Shown piece by piece: positions 22,615 through 34,139 of a stretch of DNA of 64,000 nt (position 1 is its first letter; the number at the start of each line of letters is the position of its first letter). Below the pieces are notes generated by a model that saw nothing but the letters and a program-made list of their open reading frames with translations, searched no databases and was not told the origin of the DNA. Source of the DNA: Oscarella lobularis (taxonomy: Eukaryota; Porifera; Homoscleromorpha; Homosclerophorida; Oscarellidae); assembly GCF_947507565.1 (NCBI RefSeq), contig NC_089192.1, positions 1,240,001 to 1,304,000 on the forward strand. The letters are read 5' to 3'. Made by a program: the position numbers and the translations under genes.

Positions 22615-22760
22615 ACATTGCCTTTAGATCATTTTGGCCCATATTATTCCTGCCCTAGGACTCCCAGCAAAGGAACTGTACAAATCGCACCTCGTATTCC
22701 TTGATCTCCTTTTTCTCCTTTGAGGCCAGTACGATCCCACACAGCGTGCAGCCCAAATCC
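22615..22760 (-). pseudogene. Collagen exon scraps
   Basis: Two short antisense Gly-X-Y segments like the gene B collagen exons, without flanking exons. Confidence 0.5.
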
Positions 22761-22929
22761 CACCGCGCGCTTGCGTCTAATTCGACTTCTCCTTTGTCCT
22801 CGTAGTTTCGAAAGACAGTGCAACTAGTCTAAAAAAGGACCGCGTCGCGTTAAAACGAACGGAGAAGCTTCTTTGCGACCTAAAACGACGACGGAAAAGA
22901 CACGCATGCGTAGTCTACACTAGGCGAAA

Positions 22930-23256
22930 TGGGGCCCGGCGACGGACGACGACTAAAGCGCTGGAGGTGACCGAGGAGAGAATGCACGAGGAGAGAGTGC
23001 ACGAGGAGAGAGTGTACGATGAGGCTGCTCCTTCTGCTGATGGAAACAGGAGAAATTGTCGCGACTTCTTTTGGGAAGAGTGATTCGGATATTTCGTTGG
23101 CGAGTCAGGAGTCGGTGTTTCTCATTGCGAAAGCCACGGAATTGTTTGTTGCCTCGTTGGCGTTCATAGAAAATCGAGTGAATCGTAGAGAAAGACTCTG
23201 CAGAAACGATCGGAATTGACTTTCGAAGAATTTTAGAGGGAACGATAGACACATAG
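22930..23256 (+). pseudogene. POLE4-like copy 3
   Basis: An acidic leader with tandem copies of a HEERV-type unit (about 22976-23020), then a frame change. The helix core SDISLASQESVFLIAKATELFVASLA (about 23083-23160) is readable but is followed by a deletion and another frame change before the FLEGTID end. A CGCATGCG site lies just upstream (22903-22910). Confidence 0.75.
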
Positions 23257-23285
23257 TCACTGACGAAAGGTTCTACAAAAGTAAT

Positions 23286-25922
23286 TCAGGCAAGCTCTTT
23301 CAGGCAGACAATTCCAGCAAATAGGGAAGTAGATGAAGAGTAGGCAACCTTATATTCGTCATGGCTACCAGCGTGTTTGTAAGCATTGGTTGATGCAGAG
23401 TCTCGAAATCGAAAGTAGTATCTATTGGATCCTCCGTAGACGTAGCCACTCCAACCACATTGACTAGCGTACACGTTTATTCCAGACCAGTTGTTATTTG
23501 AACCAAAAATTCTTATTCCATCTTGGGTACTAGCCCAATAATATCCACATGGACATGAATAAACCGTTGTCTTGGACCAAGTATTTGATTCCGATACGGC
23601 ATAGAAAACTTGACGGTCATAAGTTGACTGACGAAATCCTCCGCAATTGTCTGTACGCAATGCCCACTCTTCCACTAAATTTTGGCCATACGCTCAATAA
23701 AAAGTCTGCGCGATTTAAATTGTATTACCTGTAGGCTGATTTCCGACATATATCTTTACTTTTGCCGTCCGAGTTGCTCCCTTAGCTTTTACAGTGCAGT
23801 GATAAACACCGCTGTCCCAAATTTTTGCGGAGACAAAGCGAAGAGTACCATTGCCAATGTTACGAGCGCTAGACTGATACTTGCTATTGCAGCTGAAACA
23901 TTTGGGAAGACTCCAGGAGACGTCCGCGGACATTCCTCCCAATGCAGCACTGCAGTGCACTTCCGCCTTTGCCCCCACTTCGAGATGAAGAGTTTTAGGA
24001 GGACGATCAATAAAACAAAGGGCGTTTAATAAAATGACTCGATTTTCATCAGTACCAAACTGATTCTCTGCGTGACATGAGTATGCTCCTTCATGGGGAA
24101 TAATACTACTAATTTGCAACGTTGTGCTGCCACGTCCACTCGTCAATTGTTTGTTGTGTCTCTTCCATGTGACAGTAGGTAACGGTGGACCCACCGCGAG
24201 GCACATGATGTTATCAGCGGGACACACGTAGATAATCTCACCTTGAACATCCGTTGCATTTGGCTTCTCTACATAAAAAGGATGTAAAGAATAGAAGTAT
24301 AAAAAAGCTGTGTACCTAGAATAAAACTCTTGATCTCTGGCTTTCCTACACAGAAAATTGTGTAAAATAAGATTGCCAGAAAGTGTGCAGTACCTAGAAC
24401 TGTAAGAGATACGTGATCTTTGAGAACTTGAGATGAATAGCTGTCTCTTGATGACGCTATGCACGTGTAATTGCCAGCATCCTGCATCAGTACTGGAGAT
24501 ATCTCCAAAAAACAGTCGGTCATTTTTGTTCGGCCCAAGGGCAGACCGTCCTCTTTTTCCCAGCCAAAGGTGAACTTTTTAAACGGACAAATAGTGCACT
24601 TGATGGCCGCTTTGGTGTTGTTGATGACTTCAAGTCCCTTATTAGTCTCTACAGATTAACTTAGCATTATTCAGTCTTCTACTAGTAGTGATCTTTACCG
24701 TGATAAACTGATACATCTGTTGAATGCGTCACATGTCCGTGACGGTTTTCAGCTCGACAAATGTAACGCCCGTTGTCTTTATTAGAAAAGTTAAAGATCA
24801 TAAGACTACAATTTGAGACCGAAGAGTTTTCTGGCAAAGGCGCGCCATGCCGAGACCAGCTAGTTTTAGGTTGCGGGTAGCCTGATGCCTTGCAAGGTAA
24901 GACGACGTCAGGATTTGTTGGAAGAACTGTCAAACTCTTAGGTCCAACGTGTACAAACGTAGGAGCCGCTAGAAGAACACACAAATTCGATTGCCACGAT
25001 TTACTAGTCATGACATCACTGACCGTGAATGAAGAGCTGGGCAGGCGTCTCTGCTACACCGAATACGTTTTCTGCGATACATATGTATTGGCCTTCGTCG
25101 TCTTGACTGAGATTAGTAATGGTGAGCCTATTCCGGTAATGTACAGATACACGAGCGTTTGGTGGAAGTTGTTCGCTGCCTGCTTTGCGCCAGTATATCG
25201 TCGGTTTGGGAAAACCCGTTACTTTGCATTCAAACTCCGCCGTTCCACCTCTGACTCCAACAACATCTTTAGGTTTGAAAACAAACGTGGGAGGGACTTG
25301 AAGAACAAAATGTCAGCAATACAGTGGAATAGAGATGTGAATTACCAACGCTAATTGACAAAGGACCCGAATTTCCCCTTGGGCCCTGATCTCCTTTGTC
25401 TCCCTTTGGTCCTTTAGGACCTGTAGAAATGTAACCTAGTTGAAGCTACAATTGTTTACACAATATGACTATCACCTTGTGGTCCTTTGTCTCCCTTTTC
25501 GCCTCGTCTACCCACTGACCCAGTGTCGCCTTTGGGTCCTAAAACTTCAGATGAAACAAACTGTCTACTAGTTGCGAGCTCTTTCACCTTGAACGCACAG
25601 TGTCTCGTTCGACTGACAAGTAGCTTTCAGAGCTTCAAGCTGGTAAAAGTCTCAGAGTCTTATTCATTGTTTGATGCTGCAGTATCCTTACCTGAAGTTG
25701 AGCTATTCTTCCAAAAGCATCCGTGATTCCCGAATCAGACTGTCGCTTGGCTCGGCCAGAGAGTGAGTCAGGAAGCTCATGTCTGCACAGACCGCAGCTC
25801 AAATTTACGGTCGACTGCAGCTTGACAAGCCAAGCAAAGTTGCACGCAAACAGTAGTAGGGAAACGAGCGGTGTGCCGTAAATAAGAGCCTTCGTTGTGA
25901 GGGGGGTCGTCTTCTTGCCCAT
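23286..25922 (-). CDS. Gene D: type II membrane collagen/Ig protein, apparently intact
   Basis: C-terminal domain 23286-about 23690; Ig4+Ig5 about 23728-24270; mini-exon KPEIKSFILG (about 24314-24345); Ig3 about 24393-24652; Ig2 about 24696-24968; Ig1 about 25022-25300; collagen exons about 25345-25420 and 25473-25542; linker about 25589-25640; stalk and membrane anchor 25692-25922 with RAKRQ. The start MGKKTT at 25922 aligns with the family start. The end domain differs from gene A by an extra Cys (SCPCGYY in place of SCPRGYY), shared with gene G. No stop or frameshift was found. It looks like a mosaic: 5' part close to genes C and H, 3' part close to gene G. Confidence 0.8.
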
Positions 25923-25939
25923 TGTTCTTCAGCTACAAA

Positions 25940-25972
25940 GGAGGCTCACGTGCGCCGGCCGGTGGCCAATCA
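25940..25972 (-). promoter_or_regulatory. Gene D upstream CACGTG and CCAAT boxes
   Basis: CACGTG at 25947-25952 and CCAAT at 25966-25970. Confidence 0.5.
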
Positions 25973-26089
25973 GAAGAACAGAGGCTTCAGCGTGTAATAG
26001 TCTAAACAAGTGAAGTGTGACAGATATTGTTCAAAAAGTCATTAGTGTCGCAAATTCCTTTCGGAGCGGTGTTCAAATTGCCACTGTGA

Positions 26090-26241
26090 CGATTAAGTCA
26101 GCATTAGAATTGCAAAAGTGACGGAGCTATCTGTCGCTCCATAGGAAAGCAAATGAAGCAAAGAGAAAGAGCGCAGAAACAAGACTCTGGATTGAGTAGT
26201 AGAGGTGAAATTGAACAGCTCGCGTTTTAGAGGACACATAG
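26090..26241 (+). pseudogene. POLE4-like copy 4 (strongly decayed)
   Basis: Short matches to the AKATELFVA, HRKANEAK and EIEQLAF segments, with several deletions. Confidence 0.6.
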
Positions 26242-26281
26242 TGACTAAGGAAATGTTTTACAAAAGTGTAATATCTGTAGT

Positions 26282-28907
26282 TCAGGCAGTCTCTTTGAGA
26301 CAGACGATTCCGGCAAAATTTGAAGTGCTTGAAGTGTATTCAACTCGATACTCGTCATAGTTACCAGCGTGTTTGTAAGCATTGGTTGATGCAGAGTCTC
26401 GAAATCGAAAGTAGTACCTTCTGTTCCCTCCGTATACGTAGCCACTCCAACCACATTGACCAGAGTAGACGCGTGTTCCAGACCTGTTGCTATTTGAACC
26501 AAAGATTCTCTTCCCATCTTGGGAACTAGCCCAATAATAGCCACGTGGACATGAATAAACCTTTGACTTATCCCAATACGATGATTTTGATACAGCGTAA
26601 TAAACTTGGGTGTTGTAAGTTGATTGCCGAAATCCCCTGCAACTGTCTGTACGCAACATCCACTCTTCCGCTAAACAGTAACATTTTTTCAAGTATTCTC
26701 ACTATTTATTAATATAATTTACCTGTAGGTTGATTTCCGACATTAATCTCTACCCTTGCTCTTTGTATTACCCCGCCTGCTGTTGCTATACAATAATAAA
26801 CACCGCTATCCCAAGTCTTTGCGGAGACCAGTTGAAGAGTACCATCGCCCAAGACACGGGCGCTGGGCGCATACTGACTACTGCAGCTGAGACATTTAGG
26901 ACGGCTCCAGGAGATCCGAGCAGAAGTCCTCCCAATTGCAGCACTGCAGCGAACGTCTACCCTTTGTCCCGCCTTGAGATAAAGATTCTCGGGAGGGCGT
27001 GAGACAAAACGAAACTTGCTAAACATAACAATAACTTGCTTTTCATCAGTGCCAAGTTGATTCTCTGCGCGACACAAGTACGCTCCTTCGTCAGATAGAG
27101 TACTACGTTGCACTGTTGCGCATCCAGTTGCACTTGACAACTCTTTGTTGTGTCGTATCCATGTGACTTTTGGTGACGGTGGGCCCACCGCGCAGCACGT
27201 AAGATTTTCACCGGGGGAGATGTACATAATTTCATCTCGAGGACTTGATATAGTTGGTTTCGCTACATACAGAAATCAAGTTTTCAAATTCAAAGCTGTA
27301 AACTGCACTGTACCTAAGACAGTGAGAGACACGTGATCTTTCAAAACTTGAGTTGAATAGCTGTCTTTTGATTTCGCTATGCACGAATAATTGCCAGCAT
27401 CCTGCTTAAGTACTGGAGAAATCTCCAAGAAGCAGTTCGATATTTTTGTTCTGTTTATGGGAAGAGCTTTGCCGTCCTCTCTTTTCCAATCAAAAGTCAG
27501 CTTCTTGAATGGACAAATGGTGCACTTGATGGACGCTTTGGTGTTGTTGACAACTTCAAGTCCGTGAACGATCTCTATAACATAGTCTACATATTAGAAA
27601 TCTACACACGCCGTGTAATAATTTTCACCGTGATAAACGGATATGTCTGTTGAATGCGCCACATGACCGTGAACATTCTCAGCCTGACAGGTATAGCGCC
27701 CTATGTCGCTGTCTGAAAATTGAGAGATGACTAAACTTCCATTTGGGTAAACCAACGAATTATTTGGCAAAGAAGCTCCACGACGCGACCAAAGAATTTT
27801 GGGCTGCGGGAATCCTGATGCCTTGCATGGCAAGGCAACTACAGGGTTCGTAGGAATAACGGTAACAAGCTTAGGACCAACGTCAGTCAATTTAGGTGCG
27901 GCTAAGAGAGCAAAAGAGTTAGGTTGTCACAGTTTTTCAGCCTCTATCATCACTGACCTTGAATAGCAAGTTGAGCTGAAGACTCCGCTATTCCAAATAT
28001 ATTTTCTGCTACGCATACATATTGACCTTCGTCGTCTTGTTTGAGATTAGTAATGGTAAGCTTGTTCCGGTAATGCACGGATACTATGGCATGTGAAGGG
28101 AGCTGTGCGCCTTCCTTTCGCCAACGGATCGTTGGCTTGGGAAAGCCAGTTGTTTTGCATTCAAATACCGCCGTTCCTCCTCGAATTCCAATAAAATCTT
28201 TAGGCTTGTAAATAAATGTAGGTGGAACTTAAAACAAATTTTATCAATATAGCATACTGTATACAGTAGACGTAATACTAATTACCAACGCTAATTGATA
28301 AAGGACCCAACTTTCCTCTTGGACCCATATCGCCTTTAGCTCCTTTGGATCCTTTAAGTCCTGTAGACAGATGGATTCTGTTGATTTTTCATTACGTTAA
28401 GATGAAACCTGATCCTTACCTTGCATTCCTTGATCCCCTTTTTCTCCCTTCTCGCCTCTCTTGCCATCAGATCCAGTGTCACCTTTGGGCCCTAAAGTAG
28501 TGACACTTTAGTCAGCCAGGCTGCTTAGCGTCCTCGTGCTTTCGTACCTTGAAAGCATAGCTTTTCGTTAGATTGACAAGTCGCTTTCAAAGCTTTAAGC
28601 TAACGGAAATCAATAGATCATCAGTGGGTTGCATTCTGCATCCTTTTACCTGAACTTCAGCAATTCTACCAAAATAATTCTTGATAATCGAGTCAGAATC
28701 CCGCTTGGCTCTGCTAGGAAGAGGTGGCGAAAAAGGTAGTGAAGCAGGAAGCTCGTTATCGGCGAGTTTGTCCTGGCTACAGCTCAGATTGACAGTTGCT
28801 TGCAGCTTGGTGAGCCAAGCAAAGTTGCCCGCGAACAGAAGTAGAGAAACAAAAGGCGTGCCATAGATGACAGCCTTAGTTGTGAATGGAATTGTCTCCT
28901 TGGACAT
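26282..28907 (-). CDS. Gene E: type II membrane collagen/Ig protein, intact
   Basis: C-terminal domain about 26282-26680; Ig4+Ig5 about 26724-27260; Ig3 about 27315-27573; Ig2 about 27630-27900; Ig1 about 27957-28228; collagen about 28284-28362 and 28420-28492; linker about 28548-28600; stalk and anchor about 28650-28907 with RAKRDSD. The stalk is longer than in gene A (a PASLPFSPPLPSRAKR stretch). All parts are open. It is nearly identical to gene J and the two share their flanks, so one is a recent copy of the other. The end domain follows the third subtype (SCPRGYYWASSQDGKR). Confidence 0.84.
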
Positions 28908-28959
28908 TTTTCTTACTAGACGGCGCTCTAGTCACTGGCTCTTAGCCGACAATAGCGCT

Positions 28960-29085
28960 CTTCTTATACTCGACTAAGCAACGGTGCTCTCATCTTAAAC
29001 ACGGCGTCCCTTCATTCTCAACTAAACAACGACGCTCTACTCAACTAAACAACGGCGTGTACTGCCCACCATAAGCTCACGTGCC
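28960..29085 (-). promoter_or_regulatory. Gene E 5' flank: CAACTAAACAACG tandem units and CACGTG
   Basis: Repeats as at gene A; CACGTG at 29078-29083. Confidence 0.5.
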
Positions 29086-29669
29086 CCACTCCTCCACTCA
29101 CGTAAAGAGTTACAGTAACCTTTCTCTGACTGTCTATCTATATCCACAGTGCACAACAGGCAGTGGCCCTGTACATACAGTAAAAGGCGGTACTTTCAGC
29201 GTTATTATACACCCACTTGGCTCTTTTCACGCGTTCTTCAAATCGCCGAGTAGTAGATTGCCAGATCGATTGTTCTAAGCAGTACAAAAATAGAGAAACA
29301 TTATGACACTCTAGACATACTGCAAAACGTTCTGTAGAAAGCATGTCTATTTTAGTCTCCGATACGGTCGTCTCCTACAGATGCCTTTCTGACTACCGCG
29401 TTCTCATGTGCAAGATGAACATTCCCTAGTACTCGGGACCGAGCTACGGCTTGGGAGACATCAGGGGCAGTCGATGCTTCTTCCAGAGACTGCTTCTGAA
29501 CAAGGACTTCGCGTGCCCACATGTTACAGTGCGCTAAGTGGATTGACTTTTCTGAGCCTTTTCTCCAGAAGAGATCGGCGAGTTCTCCGGAGATTCCTTC
29601 TCTAGCCCTACTGTTTCTGTGACTGGACCGGCGTCGGAAGCTCGGGATGACCAGTAGGCCTAAATCTAA
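29086..29669. other. Spacer upstream of gene E
   Basis: Duplicated at 44957-45535 upstream of gene J. Short open frames are present but are not conserved as proteins between the two copies. No gene is called. Confidence 0.5.
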
Positions 29670-31345
29670 CCATTATTTTTTCTTACGCGCTAGAGCACGC
29701 GTTCTTTTTCTCCGACAGTTCTTTTTCGTAGGCTTTTTCTCGCGTTTTGGGACGGTTATTCTTCACGGTAAGTGAAAATTGGCCTCAAATAAGTCCGATC
29801 TGAAGCGCGATGACCGTAGGGAGCCCCGGAACCCCTTTCCTTCCGCACAAGTCGCCGGCGGAGAATGTCTCATTCCACCGCAACTCGGTCGCGTTTTTTT
29901 AGCGAGAGTGCTCAGAGATCAGACGCGTGCACGAGGAATCATTCGCATGCAGCGTCGCGCACGTATCTAAGCAAAAGTTGACGTCATGAAAATGGTTGTC
30001 AATCTTGACCGATGAAAATGCACAATTCAATTTACCGTAGACGTCTTCTATGGTGAATTGAATTGCTCATTTTAATCTTTCCTTTATGCACGGGTTCTTC
30101 CCTTAGACTATGAGTCAAGGAGAGTTCCTGAGAAAAATAAAAAAACAAACAAACCATTGGAAACATTTGCTGTGGAGGATTCCAATAGGCAAGGCATGTA
30201 TCGATAAGATTATTTGTTTCAAAGCCCCAGTTGTACTATCAGTATCAGACGCGTTTGCTAAATCGAACTGTTTTCCAGATCAGGTAGTTTCCGGGAACCG
30301 ATCGAGCAAGTTCAAGGAAACTGACTAATAAGATGCGTGTAGTCGAAAACCAGATCACGGCTCATTTTTATTCAAAGACAACTGTGACCAGGGCCTTCAC
30401 CAACTTGGATGCAAATTGACGACGAAAATATCTTTTATAGATTAAGTCTTTTAGATATAGATTTAGTACTCGTACTGTTTGGTGGGCGCATATTACAGCA
30501 TAGACACGCGTGGGGCTCTGGCAAGAGCTTCACTTGAAACTTGGTCTGAGAGACCGAGTTTCTAGAGTCGAGCTTCGTCGCGTTCTCTCCGTAGCTAGGA
30601 TCGCATGATAAACAAGTAAATGTGTCACGTTCAAATTTTATTTAATAAAGTCCCGGATGTACAAAATTAAAACGAACAGAGTTTCCCCTCTCCTCCATCC
30701 GCCCCCTCACCCCAAGCGGGTAAGGCCAGACGGGCGCCTGCTGTGAGTCAAAGACTCGCGGGGCCAACTCCGTACTCCCCTGCGAAGGGTGAGCCCGTTT
30801 AACCTCTTGGCTCGGAGCCTTGGACTGTGAAAGTGGCAGCTGGGATGTCAGTCCACTCACAGGTGCAATTCCAAGGGGCGTCACTGATATTACCCACCAG
30901 TGCCCTGCCTTACGTGGGGAGGCGCTCTATGGCCTCTGCAGAGGTATGGCCTATTTATCGCTCTTGGCCACAGAGGGATGGCTTCGTCTGCCTCGTCGGA
31001 TTGGTAGAGCGACTACACGACAAAACAATTCACGCGGGGAAATCAATGAGAACGTACCTTCCTGAAATGGGGTTTGCAGCAGCCTCGTAGTTCACGACTG
31101 ATCAGGGTACAGCTAAACTGCAAAAATGTGATGCATTGAAGACATATCAGCTACGTGTTCAGGCTTCAGCGTACCCGTGCTCATTTTCAGCGCGACGTAC
31201 GTGCGTATGTAAACCCCATAATTGTGCTTCTGAGAGATTTCACAATGCGAAGAGATCCGTCTTAGGGAACGCCGACGCTTTGCAGGGTGTTTTTGTGCTA
31301 AGATATTTGGCAACACCATCGCTTTTTCTCGGTCCCACTACAGCA
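29670..31345. repeat. Dispersed repeat R2 (copy 2 of the 1.6-kb unit)
   Basis: Matches R1 (8010-9650) along its length, including the hairpin (about 30015-30073) and the AATAAA-containing segment (about 30640-30660). Small indels put the matching open frames out of register, which argues against a conserved protein. Confidence 0.75.
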
Positions 31346-31520
31346 ATTTAAGTTAATTAAGGCAGAACACTTTTAAAAGAACTGGACTGTACACACTGCT
31401 ATTCGTACCTCGGATTCCTTGATCTCCCTTTTCTCCTTTACTACCAGTATTGCCTTTAGGTCCTGCCAACAAAGGTGGTATACGAATGTGCACAGCTGTT
31501 CCAGCATACCTTCTATGATG
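31346..31520 (-). pseudogene. Collagen and linker exon scraps
   Basis: Antisense collagen exon (about 31405-31470) and the start of a linker exon (about 31500-31515), cut off by POLE4-like DNA. The layout mirrors the remnant at 21.9-22.1 kb. Confidence 0.6.
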
Positions 31521-31547
31521 CGACCATCTACTGTATGATGGAAGTGA

Positions 31548-31874
31548 CAGAAGAGAGAGTGCACGAGGATGCCGCTGCTCCTTCTTCTGATGTGGAGATG
31601 GTTTGAACCAGGAGAAATTGCTGCGACTTCCTTTGGGAAGAGTGAAGAATACTACACTGTAGTATGGTGAAAATGGATCCGGATACTTCGTTGGCGAGTC
31701 AGGAGTCTGTGTTTCTCATTGACGGAATTGTTTGTCGCCTCGTTGGCAAAAGAAGTTCATAGAAAAGCGAGTGAAGCGAAGAGAAAGATTCTGCAGAAAC
31801 GAGACGTTGAATTGACTACATGTATAGAAGAAATTGAACAGCTCGCGTTTTTAGAGGGAACGATAGGCACATAG
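31548..31874 (+). pseudogene. POLE4-like copy 5
   Basis: Retains EVTEERVHED, a KLLRLPLGRVKN segment (about 31622-31655), then a short inserted duplication, DPDTSLASQESVFLI, a deletion of the AKA codons, and KRKILQKRDVELT to FLEGTIGT. It shows the full POLE4 order most clearly but has at least three frame changes. Confidence 0.8.
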
Positions 31875-31903
31875 TCACTGACAAAAGGTTCTGCGAAAGT
31901 AAC

Positions 31904-33370
31904 TCAGACAGTCTCTTTCAGGCAGACGATTCCAGCAAAATTGGAAGTAGATGAATCATACCGAATTTTATATTCATCATAGTTACCAGGGTATTTGTAA
32001 GCATAGGTTGATGCAGAGTCTCGAAATCGAAAGTAGTATCTGGTGGATCCTGCGTAGACGTAGCGACTCCAACCACATTGACCATAGTAAACGTATACAC
32101 CAGACCATTGTTCATTTGAACCAAAAATCCTTAGTCCATCTCTGGTACTAGCCCAATAATAACCACGTGGACATGAATAAAACGCTGTCTTTGACCACGT
32201 AGTTGATTTTGATACAGCAAAGAAAACTTGAGGGTCGTATGTCGATTGGCGAAAGCCCCCACAAAGGTCTGAACGTAACATCCATTGTTCAACTAAATTT
32301 TCACTAGTTATTTATCACGCAAAATGATCTACTGGTACACACCTGTCAGACGATCACTCCCTCCTTCGACGTCTACGTAAACTGTGGCTGTGAGTATTCC
32401 GTTCACTTTTGCAACGCATTGGTAACGTCCGCTGTGCCACGTCTCCACTGAAACGAACCGAAGAGTCCCATTGCCCAAGTCTCTCGCTTGGGTTTTGCAG
32501 CTGCCACATCTAGCGGAAGGCCATGAGACATTAACGAATGTGCCTTGGGCGGCAGCACTGCAATGCACTAATGCATTCTGCCCAACTTTCAGACGCAGGT
32601 TCTTGGGAGGTCGTTCTATAAAGCCAGTTTTAAGCAGAACGACAACCTGTTTTTTGTTCGTGCCCAGTTGATTCTCCGCGTGACACGTGTATGCTCCTTG
32701 GTCTTCGTAGTTTATGCTATTGAATTGCAAAGTGGCGCAACCAGTTGCATTCAATAATTTTTTGCTGTGTCTCATCCATGTGACAGTTGGCAACGGTAGG
32801 CCAACAGCGCAGCACGTAATATTTTCGCCAGGAAGGACGTATTTAACTTCGCCTTCAAAGCCTGCTACAATTGGCTTTCCTACCAATCAAAAAATCGTAA
32901 AGTAAAAGTGTGGAAGTGACATCGTATACCTAGAACAGTTAGAGACACGCGATCTTTGAGAACTTGAGATGAATAGCTCTCTCTTGATGACGCTGTGCAC
33001 GTGTAATTGCCAGCATCCTGCATAAGCACTGGAGAAATCTCCAATGAACACTTGTTAATTTTCGTTCTGTTTGGGGGAACGATGCTAATTCAGTTGCTCT
33101 CTTTGCCATACCTGCTTTACTGCAATTTGACTAAAAAGATCCCCGAATCCGACATCGGATTGCCTTTTGATTCGATCTGGCTCAGATTCAGGCATGGTGA
33201 CATCAGATGTAAGCCCAAAAGTACGAAGAATTAATCTCCGTGTTCTCTCTTGAGAGGTCGTTCACCGCTCTCTGCAGCTTAGCAAGCCACAGAAAATTGC
33301 TCGAAAAGAGCAGAAGAGAAACGAGTGGAGTCACGTAGACGAGGCTCTTTGTGCCGTCCTGCTTACTCAT
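31904..33370 (-). pseudogene. Gene F: internally deleted collagen/Ig gene
   Basis: The C-terminal domain (31904-about 32304) and Ig4+Ig5 (about 32343-32883) are intact. Ig3 is cut in half at about 33080, where it joins directly to the intron side of the stalk/anchor exon (about 33100-33370). The linker, collagen, Ig1, Ig2 and half of Ig3 are gone. The stalk also carries a small insertion after ENTEI that shifts the frame. The last codon before the stop differs from the paralogues (KETV). Confidence 0.8.
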
Positions 33371-33650
33371 CGTCGCGTCGCCGAGCTCGCGCAAACAGAA
33401 TCACGAGAATCGGAGGCGTGAAACAATGACTGTTCAGCTGAACAGTGAGGGGCACGTGAGCTTTTGGCACTTGAGACGAATTGATCACGCTATGCACTAT
33501 TCGACGCATTGTGCAGTCCAATCCCACCGCTCTTGCGTCTAATTGATTCGAATTCTCCTTCATTCTCGCAGCTTCGAAAGACAGCGAACCTCTTCATGCT
33601 AAAACGAACAGAGAAGCTTTACTTCTTTGTGAGCCTGGAGAATATACCTA

Positions 33651-33660
33651 CGCATGCGCA
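33651..33660. promoter_or_regulatory. NRF1-like CGCATGCGCA site
   Basis: A close match to the NRF1 palindrome, about 15 bp upstream of the POLE4-like copy 6 start. Confidence 0.45.
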
Positions 33661-33673
33661 CACTGGGAGAAAT

Positions 33674-34110
33674 GACGGACGACGAAGCGATGGAAGTGAC
33701 CGAAGAGAGAGTGCCCGAGGAGGCTGCTGCTCCTTCTACTGATGGAGATGGTTCGAAATAGGGAAAATTGCTGTGACTTCCCTTGGGAAGAGTAAAGAAT
33801 ATGGTGAAAATGGATTCGGATATTTCGTTGGCGAGTCAGGAGTCAGTGTTTCTCATTGCAAAGGCGGCAGAATTGTTTGTCGCTTCCTTGGCTAAAGAGG
33901 TTCATAGGAAAGCGAATGAATTAAGCGAAGAGAAAGACTCTGCAGAAACGAGACGTTGAATTGAACAGCTCGCGTTTTTAGAGGGAACTGAGAAATTTTT
34001 TCGTTGGCGAGTCAGGAATCGGTGTTAATTAGTCATTGAAAAAGCGACGGAATTATTTGTCGCCTCCTTGGCTAAAGAGGTTCATAAGAACGCGAACAAT
34101 AGACACATAG
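33674..34110 (+). pseudogene. POLE4-like copy 6 plus a second partial copy
   Basis: From ATG 33674: MTDDEAMEVTEERVPEE, then two stops, then LPLGRVKNMVKMDSD and LASQESVFLIAKAAELFVASLAKEV in the same frame, then a 3-bp insertion and a frame change. A second partial copy (about 33990-34110) repeats LASQESV, KKATELFVASLAKE and ends at the usual stop. Without the two stops the first half would be the most complete POLE4 N-terminus in the window. Confidence 0.8.
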
Positions 34111-34139
34111 TCACTGACGAAAGGTTCTACAAAAGTAAC

